DNA of 64,000 bases from Christensenellaceae bacterium (lineage in GTDB: Bacteria > Bacillota > Clostridia > Christensenellales > CAG-138), in assembly GCA_031261085.1 (NCBI GenBank), contig JAISKB010000004.1:124001-188000 (forward strand). The letters run 5' to 3'. The translations under genes were made by a program, and so were the position numbers. Positions within the stretch are counted from its first letter, which is position 1; each line of letters starts with the position of its first letter. This document shows positions 16,401 to 28,400 of the stretch, one piece after another. The notes beneath the pieces are model-generated. The model was given only the letters and a program-made list of their open reading frames with translations, did no database searches and was not told the DNA's origin.

Positions 16401-19400
16401 ATGTTTCAATGTTGGATCTTACATTCTCTTTATTGAAACGCACCTCATATACCGGGCTGCCCGCGAACGGTACGTTGCGGAACTCATACAGGCCGTCCGC
16501 GCTGGTCGTAGCGGTAAATGCCGCCGCGCCTGTATAATAATCGTTCACCCTGTTGCCCGCACTGGTGTACAAGGTCACCACAACGCCGGTCACGCCGTCT
16601 TCGCCAGCCATCAGGCCATTATCGCTGTTGCGATCCATCCACACCTTGCCATTGATGGTTACGAACCTATATAGCCCTGCGTTCACATGCGCGTCACCCG
16701 GGGCCGCTAAGGTAAATGTGCCGGTATCGCCCGCGGTCTGCGCTGCGCCAGTCACAGTCCTGTTCGTCACATCGGTCCAGGTACCGCCGTCTGTGCCAGT
16801 AGTAGGCCGCTTGCTGAAGTTATACCTATTACTATTGGGGTTGACGAACTCCACTTTGTAGGTGATACCCGAACCAACCTCAATGCCATCCGTATAGCCG
16901 CCCGCAAACGTAGACGCTTTGTCGGAATCGAAGCGGTAGGAACCATCCGTTTCGGAGGATATAGTCGCAATCGGGTTGCCGCTGTTCTGTATCGTGCCAT
17001 CTACATACTTATACAGCTTAACAGTTGTGGCAATGCCCGTTGTTTCGCTCGACTGTATGCCGTCCGCATTCACATCTTCCCACACGACGCCCGCTATGTA
17101 GTTGGGCAGCTTCTTAATGCCCGCGTCCCAGTTGGTTTTGTGCGCATCGGTTGCGCCATAACCCAGGGCAATCAGGCCCGTCCGCGCCTCGGCATCGGTG
17201 CTGTTTGTGTAAGAAGCATCCGAATTTGTAGCATCCGTGCCTTGCCCCGTCGTCGTCCACTCGTAGGTGTGGGTGGCGGAATCGGCGGATACATCGCCCT
17301 TGTCGAACTTCACGACGTAGCTGGCATTTGGCTCCAGCCTGCTGAAGGTATAGGCGCCAGTCACGTCAGCGGTGGTAGATGTGCCCACCTGTGTCGTGCC
17401 GTCAGCCTTATACAGCGTTACATCCACATCGGCTTGACGGGGTTCGCTGCTGGGGTTATCCCGTATGCCATCAGCGGGAGCGGCATCGAGCCACGCGAGG
17501 CCCTGGATGCTGCCCAGCTTGTAGAACCCGCAATCGATATTGGAGGTATTGACGCTGGTCGTTGCCCACGCCGTTTTACCCACAACACCAAAGCCATCCG
17601 TAGTGGACGGAACCGCGTCAGCGGGCTTAACCGCGTCGGAATCCGTTGCATCGGCGCCCGTATTCGCTGTGGTAAACGCATACTGCTGCGCTATGCTGGT
17701 AGCGTGGCTGGGGTTGGTGAACACTACGCGGTAACCGTATATGCCCGAGAAATCCAGCCCGGTAACCGTCGACAGCTCGTTCGTTTCAGTGAACCTGTAT
17801 ATGCCATCGGAACCTGTCGTCGTGCTCGTCGTCGTGCTCGCAACCAACGTGCCGATGTCGTTTGTTGTATCTGCAACATCCCGCCGGTATAGCTTGACCG
17901 TTACACCCGTTATGGCCGGTTCGGACGGTGTATCGCTGACAAGACCCTGCTGGCCGTTGAGGTTTGCATCCTCCCACACATAGCCTTCAATGAAGTTGGA
18001 GAGCGGGTAAATGCCTGGGTCCGCCTTGGCGTTGCCGCCATACGGTACCGTAACAGCCGCGCTTGTGGCGGTAGCCTGCACACGATCGGTGCCGGTGAAA
18101 ACGGCGTCGGAATCGTTAGCGGCGGCCGCGGGGTTGGTCGCGTTGAGTACCTTCGCCCACAGGTAGGTTTCTGTTGGCGAGGCGGCAATGGTGCTCTTAT
18201 CGAACACGACCGTATAGTCGATGCCCTTTGGCAAGCGGCCAAAGCTATAGTTGCCGCTGGCATCGGTATAGGTTTCGTATACATAAGGGTTGGGGATGTT
18301 GTTCGCATCCGCATAGTTGACCCCGCCCTTTTTCAACGTTACCTTTATGTTGGCCACGGTGCCGGTTTCTGTACCAGCCTTTGTGCCATCGTCGTTGGTA
18401 TCGCGCCAGGCCGTGCCGGTTAGCGTGCTTACCTCGTAGAGGCCCGCGTTTACATATGTTTGGTCTTCATCCGCGCTGAACCAAGCGGTGCTGCCATCGG
18501 CATAGCCGCTCGAGAACGTCTCGGCGTCGGAATCCGTTGCTTCGGCACCCTGATTGGCTTTGGTGAAGTTGTAGGTAGCCGCAGCCGGGTTGGTGAATTT
18601 TACCAAATACTGCACATCGCTGCCATAGGAGGATTCCAGATTGGTAAACTCATAGTAGCCGCCTGTGCCGGTGGTGGTAGCGTCCACATAGGCGCCCGGA
18701 TCCGTAGATACGGTGCGCTTATACAGCGTAGCAGTAACACCCACCACGCCCGGTTCGCTCGCAGGAAGAGAGTCATCCCACGTGCCATCTACCGTGTAGT
18801 TATCTTCCCACGCATAGCCGCTTATGGCCACCGGGGGCGCCACAAGCCTGGCGGCAACGCGCGTGCTTTCCGCGGACGTTGGTTGGCCTGCGTATGTGAA
18901 GCGCGCCCAGAATGTATTATTCGCTACCTTTAGCGCGTTGTCTGTCAGCAGCCCTGCCCACGCCGCGTTGGTTGCCGCGGGCAGCTCCCAAGCGTAGTCT
19001 ACGGTTAGTATCGTATGCCCGGGCAAGCTATAGGTCGAGCTGGTGCCGGCAGCTTTAAATTCCAGCGCCACAATGTTTGCGGTAGCGCTTATGCCTGCAG
19101 TGCTAAGTCCATTCTCCGCCGCGCTAAGCGCCGCGGCGGCGCCGGTCAGCGTTGAGGAATAAACCGTTACATCAGGCGGCGTGGATAGGCCGGACACCGA
19201 AACGTTGGCTTGGCCGATTGTGAGCGGGGTCATGGCGCTGCGCAGCGCCGCGTTCCACTCTGTGCTGCGTCCATCGCCGATATTCGGCAGCTGATCCACA
19301 AAGCGGAATACCGGGATTGCTGCCGTATCCAGCGCGTTCAGCAGCCTGAGCTGGTAGTGGATGATATCCCCGGGATGCACCTCCTGCGGCGTGGTGGAGT

Positions 19401-22400
19401 TGACCCACGCGCTGAAGGTATGCGGGCTCTCATGGGTATGCTCGATTTGGATGAGTTTTTGCACCCGCGGCGCGCCGGCCACCTTTACCGGTATCCCCGA
19501 ATCTTCCGACCGCACGAACAGCCCTCTTAGCCCCAGCGGTGCGGAAATGCCGATCAGCTTATCGTAGTCACCCTGTGCACCCACGTTGGTGGTGCCATTA
19601 AATATGATGTCGCGATCGAGCGCACCCGCCTTAAACGAAGCGCCGGTCGGGTAGGCGATGGTGGGAACAAGCGCCGCGCCGCTGGTGGCATACGCCTCGT
19701 TATACGTTGTTAAGCCATCAATAAACGTCGCCAGCTTAATATACACATTGATAATAAGCGTCTCCCCCGGCTCAAGCGTATCGTTGGGGAAGGACCACAT
19801 CCAAACGTTGTCGTCCAGCTGAGCTGCGCTCATATCCGTCATATTCGGCAAACGGGTATTCCCATCCTCCAGCTTGCCAGTCACCAAATAGCCGTCCGGG
19901 GCGCCCACATTCGTGGTATCCAGCGCCATAACGTTGGGTTCCATATAATCGATAAGGATGGGGTGCACCAGGTTTGGTCCGCCCGCAGCGGAGGTATTTT
20001 TAAGCGTGAGCTGGAATACAGCCGTGCCGCCGTTGGTTACCTCCCCATTGGCCGGGATGGTCATCGCCTTGGTAAGGGTGACCGTAGGCCGCTCGGGCAC
20101 AGGCACCGTCACGGTTTCGTCATCGCTGCCGGTTTTCACAATGCCGCCATACGAACCGCTCACCACGGCCCCATTCCAAATGGTATCTACCTCGGGCTGG
20201 GTCGCATCGAGGGCGGGGGTGAACGAATCGAAGGTCACATCCAGCTCGATGTCGCCCGGCACAAATTCTGCGCCCACCTGGAACTGCGGGTATTGCTCCG
20301 CCAGTTCCGCGGTCGTAGGCTTTGTAGTATTATAGTCCACCGTAATGGTTTGGTTGGCGGGGTTAAGCCCGGTGGTAGGCAGCGTCCACTCGGCGGTATC
20401 ATCGAGCTGCTTCCACTCGCCTTGCCAGGCAACAGCGTCAACGCCGGTGAGGCCATTTGTGCTGCTTACACGCGCCCACACAAAGCCTTTGATATTATCG
20501 GTTGCAAGCGCAAACGCTGCCGATGGGAGCACCCGCACCTTGGTGATTGCATAGGTAGGATCGGGCGTGGGCACGGTAATCGTAGCATTGAGGGCATTTT
20601 TGCCCTTAAACACAAACCCGCCATCCACCACCTGATAATTGCTCAGCGGCAATTTGTTGCCGGTGCCGAGCGGGAGGTCGTCCGTACCCTTCTCGTCAGG
20701 CGGAGCTACCGCAATGGTATAGGTAGCATCAAAGCCGGAGCTGCGCAATGCCGGTATCGTAGCGGGTAGGGTGGTTGCGGTCTTGGAGATGTTAAAATCC
20801 GCCAGGGGCGCAAGCTTTTTATCGCGGAATATCGCCAGCGGCGTGTCGCCGATGCCGTTGGTTTGGCCGCCTACCACAGGCTTTAGGCGCGTGTCGAAGT
20901 ATTCGTTGATGACATAGCCCGGCGCGCTGATTTCTTTAATATAGTAGGTATAAGCGCCAGGCGACGCGAACTTGATGGGCGTAAACACCGCGTTACCGGC
21001 CGTATTGGTGGTAGCGGTTTCTATAAACCCGGTGGTAACGCCTGGGGTTTCGTTGCCTGCCTGCGCATTCTCCAAGGCCGTCTTACCATCCGTGCTCTCA
21101 TACAGCGCAAACACCGCGTCCTTCACCGCAGTTGTGGCGGTATCAAAATCTTGCTTGTGCGCGGCAAAGCGCACGCCCGAGAACTCGTGGTTGATGGTGA
21201 GGGTTTTCAGGTTGTCGGCAGGCTTCCATGTGCCATCGCCACCCGGCATCGTTAAATCAATGGTGTGGTCGATCTCCCAGCCGGAATCCGTATCCGTACC
21301 CAGCGTATCTTGCCCAGCGGGGGTGAATACCAGGGCGCCATCAACATAGGCCGCCGTAATCACAACATTGGAGGGCTGCGAGCTAAGCGTAGTTGCCGGT
21401 AGGATCGGTTCGCCGCTCACGGCAGTAGCAAAATGCGTGTTAACATCAAGCCAGGCATGGGTGCTGGGCATGGGGTTCCCCTCTACCACAGCGTATGTGC
21501 CTTCGCCCAGGTTTATAAAGGTAGCAAGGCCCGTGCCAATTGCCGTCGAGACGGTCTGTTGAAGCGTCCAGGTGCTGGTCCCCGTCTTTTGATACAGGTA
21601 TAGGGGCAGGCCAAACACTTTGCCCTTTTCTGCGGGAACAATTGTATTTAGAGGATTGTCTGGATCCTGGATGGCGGGATACGTAGTTGTAGCCACCACC
21701 TTAAAGCTCGCCAACACGGCATCCTGCACAACCAGCGTATTAACGCCGTTGTTGCCGCCGGTGCCATTGGTAGGCACCGTCGCGGCCAAAACCGTGATGG
21801 GGAACCGCCCGGTGCGCAAAGCATAGTTTGTGGGCGGCACGGTTTCTTCTACCCAATAGGTGCCCGCGGACAGCGTGATAGCATGCTCCAGTTTGTCAGA
21901 AGCCGCGTTCCAATAGGAGCTATTTGCCTTTACAACAAAGTCTTCGGTTCCACCCGTTTCGGAGCTGTATATATCAAATTCCGCGCCCGATAAGCGGTTG
22001 GCCGGTACGTCCTCGCTGCCCAAGAGCTTGTGTATTTTGAGTACGCCGCGTACATCGTTGTTGTAGAACTTGCGGTCTACATTGGCGGCATCACTGCCAG
22101 AGAGAACATCGCCCACCTTCAGCGGGTTTGCCTCCGTGCCGCGAGCTGCTGTAGCGTTGGCAAGGTACACCACCCGGCTGTTGCCAATGGTGACATACAC
22201 CGGCGTGGTATCTTTGCTGTAGTTGGCGTTATTTGTTACGCTTGTTTCCGTCACACGGTATAATCCCGCGTCGAGCAGCTGGGTAATGCCGTTTGTCCAA
22301 TCCGCAGTGGCCCAGGTAAAGGGAGAGCCTGCTATCGGGGCCCAGGTATCGCCGATATCGTCATATTTTTCAATCGCAAACTTGGCTTCCGTGAGGTTGG

Positions 22401-25400
22401 GCGATGTCGCGTTGTTCGGCGCGGTAGCTGCCGCGCTATGCTTAACGCCCAGTTCATCGATAAAGCCCTTTTTGATGGTCAGCGCGCCGCGAACCGGGTG
22501 GTTTACGGTAATAGGCCAAGCCGGGGTGTTGCCATCGCGGAATACATCATGGTTTGCGATAAACACAGCATCATTCGTTGCGGCAGGGGCACTGGTATAA
22601 ATGCTAGCGCCATCCACCTTGATTTGCGGCGATAGCACCACTATGCCATTCGCCACCGTAAAGGTGATTACCGCCGTATTGGTACGGTAAGTAGCCGTCG
22701 CTGCTCCGCTGATGGTAGTTTCGGTCAGCTCATAGTCGCCATCCACCAGGTGATCGAATACTCCGCTGTTGGAAGCCGTTACGGTAATCGGCGAGCCCGA
22801 TGCCGGGTAGGCCACAAAAGTATCCAAAACAGGATCCTTAAGCTTAAGCTGATAGGTAGCCGTTAGCGTAGTATCTGCACTATACGCATTGCCCCACCAG
22901 CTGCGCACATACAGCTTCGCCATCGGCACATCATATACATCTACATCGATGATCGTCGCGCCATCGCTGGGCAGGATGATGGGCCCGATGAGGCCGTTGA
23001 TAAATGTTGTGCCGGTAGCAGGATTGGCGGGTGTCCCATCAAACACCTTGGCCGTGTAGGTACCAAAGTCGTTGTACTCATCGAGGTCCGATTGCCCGGG
23101 AATTTCTTTTAAGAAGTAATACCCCGGCAGCAGCTGCGTGTAGGTGTTTAAATCGCGGTAGGTGGAACCATCACCATTTGCTTCGGGGTCGTTATCATTA
23201 TCCCCCGCAACAACATAGTCGGTCTTGGCCTCGAGAGACCCTTCACTATTGTCATGGCGTATCCCCTTCACCAGCTCCCAGGTGGTTTCATCCGGGTCAT
23301 AATTCCCAGTAGTAGGCCCCGTCTTTTTCCAGGGCGCCTTGTACAGCTCGAATTGGATGCCGGTAAGCTGATTTAGCGTTGCGCTCGGGCCGCCGGTCGG
23401 GAATTTTTCCACGTTCAGCTTGCCCTCGCCGGTATAGTTGCGCAAGGGCCCCAGCAGGGAATTGACGCCGCGGTGATCGATATTCGTCGTTTGCACCTGC
23501 GCGATAAGACCCGTTACCGCATTCGCCTCAAAGTTCCCCAGCACGTTTATGCAATAGGAGGGGGGGTTCATCGCGGCTATCACGCTGTTGGTGGCCACAT
23601 AGCTAGGCGGCAGCGGCCCTTTTTCTATCAACACCAGGTGGAAGCTCATGGCCGCGCGCATGCAATCTTCATCGCTTGCGGCCGCCAAATCAGTCGGGAA
23701 CGCCGCTTTAACGCCGTCGATTACATCCTGCGCGTTAAAGTCGATAACGCGATCAATGCTCCCGCCGTCATAGGCCTCATTGATGTGCGCGATCATCCCC
23801 GCGCCGTCGTTATTTTCCAAATACTTCAGGCCGGTGAAGCCCGCGCCGTCTTCCCAGGCGGCCGCGCCCGTGCCGTCGTCACTCGCTATGTTCCACCATT
23901 CCCACGGCACTACGCCTGCCCCAGTGCCGCCGTTTACGCCATTGTATGCGGGGAACGAATAATACTCTGTCACGAAGTCGCCCAGGTGGTTGATGCGTCG
24001 GCCGCCCTCGACCTCCGCATAGGCTATCGAGCGGGAGGTAACGGTTTCTTGCTCGCCGCCCAGCGTTTGATACTTGCCCTCGCCATTCACATAGCCATAA
24101 TACACGCCAAACGCTACGCCCGTCAGCGGCCCCTTGGTTATGGTGTCGCCGTTAGGCTGGATTTCGTAGCCGTATTTGGAGGCGTGCACGCGCGCCGCCC
24201 AGCCTATTATGCCGCCCGACGCGCCGTTATCGTAGTTGCCCACATCCATGCGCAAAAACTTGGAGCCGGTTTCGTCATCCGGCCAAATGTCATCGTTTTC
24301 ATCGTTTAATTCGAAATAGAGTACCTGCTTGCTGGGCGCAACGCCCGTGGCATTCCAGCCGGTGCTCATTTCAGCTTTGAAGTCGTTTGGGTTGTAAAGA
24401 GGGTTCCCATCCGCGTATGCGTTTGTGGCCGGCGCATGCGTGGCAAAGCCCGCATCCATACTAGCCAAGCCCCAAACGGAGGATTCGACCAATATATACC
24501 GCCCCGCGGGCAGCTGGCGCGAGTAAGCGCCCGGGTCGCCGTCGGCGCCGCCGCCGGTCGTAAGGTCATCCATCTTTTTGGCGACCGTGCCCAACCAGTT
24601 TACATCCCAATGATCTACTAGTCTGCCTTGTTTATCTTTATGTTCATAACCGTTTAAGGCTGCCGCGGTGGATACCAGATGCGGCTGGTTCGCATAAAGA
24701 GCATGCGCATCAGACGCCGCAGTATGGTTGTCTAAAGAGCCAAAGGAGAACAAAGCGTTTTCTACAGCAGTGTTTATTTTATCTTGGTCAGTTAAACCTG
24801 CGCCAACGCCAGTATCTTTAAGTTTCCAAATCTCAAACTTGATTTGGAAGGGATCTTCCGCGTTTTTCGGGTCAATTACATAATTCGGGTCGTTATTAAC
24901 GGGTGAATAGCCAGCGCCACCGGGTTCTCTGCTGATTGTGTGGGGGGCCTCATTCACGTCGTTAATATACCCCGAAAGGATAAGCCCACTCGATGAATTA
25001 TGCACCAGCCACTTGTTCAGGTTTACGAAGTAGGGGTCTAATTCGTTTACCAGCTCATATGGATTAGCATTATCGTTAGGATTGGTTCCAACCTGGTAGC
25101 TGCCAATCCAAATGCTGTCTGCATAGCCGTTCGCGCCGATATCAAACATAATATCACGCGTTTTTATAAACGTGTATTCCTCATCTTCGCTCCCAATTAC
25201 ATGGGGCGCCCATACTTCACTAAGCTTATACTTACTCCCAATACCGCCTATAGCATCAGGCGGGATGATAGAGTTTAAAAGCAAATTGCCGTTGTTATTC
25301 GCTGTGATAAGGGTGCTCAGCGCCGCTGGGCTGCCCCCTGCCGTTGGCGCGCCATCCGTCAGTATGATGCCGTCTCCATCCTCCGCAAACGTAACCTCAT

Positions 25401-28400
25401 CGGTGGTGAAGGTGCCGAGCATTCTGCCATCCTCGTCCCACATTGCGTAGTGCCGCACGGACCCCACTTCGTAATACAGCTGGAACAACGCGCCGGGCAG
25501 CGGGTCCCGCTTGCGCCTTGTGCTTGTAGACTCAGGAGTCGGATAGGGCTCCATGGTGTTGGTTTCGCCCAGCTTTTGGAACGTCAGCGAAGGCTTCAGG
25601 TGGTTCGCCGCCGTAATTTGAAGCTCGTTTTTGTTACCTGCAGTATCTATCGTGTAGCCGTCTTGGCTATACCTTAGCTCCGCATCCTCCCAATTGAATA
25701 TATCTTTACCGGCTGTTGTTTCGCCCGTAAGACCAACTATCGCGCCCGCGGCATTAAGCTGAATCATCGCAAAGGGGGTTTCTCCCCGCTTCAAATACAG
25801 GGGGTTCGCGGAGGTCTGCGTAATGGTATAGGTATGCCCCGGCTGCAGCACAAGGTCGACAGCCGGATCCGTTTCATCTTTAAACGTTATATAGGTAGCG
25901 CCCGTGGGCGTTGCGTCTGTGGCGGTGGCGGTGCCTTTAAGCGTGGCGCCCTCATATATTTTATATACCCACGGCCCTATTACGGCGGCGCTGTCGGCCG
26001 ATTTCTGCGTGCGGATAGAAATCGTAAGCGGGCGCACGTTGAGCAGGCTGCCATCGCCAAATTGTACCGTAGGCGTAGGCGTACCGGTGGCCGCATAATC
26101 GTCAGCCGTTACCTCAGCGGTAGGTACGCCGGTTGCGCTGGCCACCGACACGGTTTCGTTGTAGAAAGGAACCGTGTTCGTGGCCAACGTGTCATTCGCT
26201 ATAAACGCGGCGCTGTAAGGGGGCAGCGTATACCCGCCGGCAGGCGTTACAACCTCTACAACGGCATATTCGCCGATGGGCATGTTGGCAAACTGAATCA
26301 CACCAGTAATGGCAGCGGCGGTTGTCGTTTTGGGCGTGGTGCCATCCACCACCAGCTCCCAGTTGCCGCCGTTCTTTTTATACAGCGCATAGGTACCGCC
26401 GCTGATGGTTTTTGTTGTGTCGGCCGCCGGTCTCTTGATGGTTGTAAGGGTTGGCATAACCGCCTGCATAAACGCCGCGGTTTGCACCGATGCGTTCAAC
26501 GCCACGGTATGGAGAGTCCCATCCGCCGTAGAAGCATCGGCAGAGGCCGTACCCTCCGCAACGGTGACATCGGTACCCGCGGAAGCTACCACGGTGTAGC
26601 CAGTCCCGGGCAGGGCTGTTACGCGGTACTTGCCCGCGGGCAGCAGCTTTTTAAGCACGCCTCCCGCCGGTACGGTAACCGTAGTTGCACCGTTTGTCCA
26701 GACATCCCCGAGCGCCGTAAACGCGGTATCTACCGCGGAACCGTCGCTGGTCAGCCGCTCTATTCTATAGCTGCCGCCTAAGTTGGCTCCAGCATAGTTA
26801 TAGCCATGTATCGCCAGCTCGCCATAAACCGAGCGGTTGATGATTTTGCTGCTCGTTTCGTCTATGTTACTCGCGCCGTTGATATTTATGGGGGCAGCGC
26901 CGTATAGGCTGGCCTGCACCGTTACCTGCACATTGGTAGCGGCGCCCAGCGGGGTATACCGCGCGGCATTTGTGCCATTCGTAATGTACAGGGCTGTTTC
27001 TTTTATGTAGTACTCGCCCGCCGGGAACGCATACTGCACCACCTCCGCAGTAGCCGAATCTGTGGCCGTGCCGGCATAGGGTACCCGTATCGTCTGTGGG
27101 GTAAAGAGCGGGTCGGTTTTGCCGGACACCTCAAACTCCACATAGAAGCTGCCTACGTTATCGGCCGTACCATCCGGTTTTAGGAATTGCTTGCCCAGCA
27201 AAAAGCTGCCGGTATTGCGGTTGTAGTTTTTCACATATCTGTTGTCCGCCGAGGTGGATACCCGAACCTGACCCAAGGCAATTTCGGCTATCTCCGCCGC
27301 GTCATTGGTAGGATCCAGCGCCGGTCCCAGTTTTTCGAGCGGGAGCGCTGTAAGCGTGTTGGGAACGGGATCTGCACCAACCAATATGGATACATTATAA
27401 AGACCTGACGGCAGGCTTTTGAAGTTAAACCAACCATCGCCCGTTGGGTTTATGTTCGTGATGGTATGGGTTTCAGCGGTGCCATCCTTTGTTAGCGTCA
27501 CCGTCAGCCCCACATCGTTATATGGACCGTAGGTTATCGCATCCGCAACCCACTGATGCTGCCTCATCAGTTGAATGCTTACATCGCCCAAACCAATGGA
27601 GGTGTTCACGGCCTCGATTACGGGGTCGCCAATCACCGGCGACAGGGCGTTTGCCGGTGCTGCGTTGGGGCCCCAATTGCCTACCTGTACCGTGCTGGAG
27701 CCGTTCACATCAGGGTCCGATACGACGATTTGCTTGGCCGGCATACCCGCATAGTTGCTGGTGATGTAGCCGGTTTCGGTCAGCTTATAGGTACCGGGAG
27801 CCAGGTTGGCAAACTCTACTTTGGAACCAGCAGGGGCCGGAACCGAATAGAAAGCCAGATCTTCAGTCTGAGGGGCGCCGGTTGAGACGCCGTTTGTGTC
27901 GGTCGGCTGCAATATAAACTGTATTGTACCACCGGCGCCATGCATCAAGTCGCCATAAATGATATCCAGCGCGGAGGTATATTTTTGTGGTGGGCCCGAA
28001 ATTTCAATAAGCTTATTAACCGTCAGCTTGGGCTGATGGGGGTTATCCTGATAATACCCAATGGCGGCGGGCGCGCTGCCTGTATTGGTATACGTTGACA
28101 CGAGGGGGGTTATTACCTTGATTACGGCAGCCTGCGCCGTGTTGGTGATGTGGGTGAGCATGGTTTCCAGAGGCACGATGCCCGGTGTCCACGGGGTGGT
28201 ATACGCCAATTTATCATAGGTGACCTCTACCGTAAACGTGAGGTCGTTGGTAGGGGTGTTTGGGTTGATTGTCACATCGAAATCGATGCCTGTAGAAGTC
28301 GCATTGATAGGTGCAATCACAAGGTTGTTATCATTGGGATTATCGGGATCATCGATGGGTAGTGCGACGCCACCCTGTTTTACCACAATGCTTGTAGGCA

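Noticed and set aside
14490-17106. Repeated sequence considered as a CRISPR or satellite array
   Set aside because: Units are about 870 bp, remain in one open frame and encode protein domains; there are no short repeats with spacers.
25834-26781. 315-aa and similar long plus-strand ORFs opposite both giant genes (also 28435-29478, 36523-37518, 39610-40584, 40819-41838)
   Set aside because: All are shadows of the giant reading frames; the products are Arg/Gly/His-rich with no recognisable domains and no SD.
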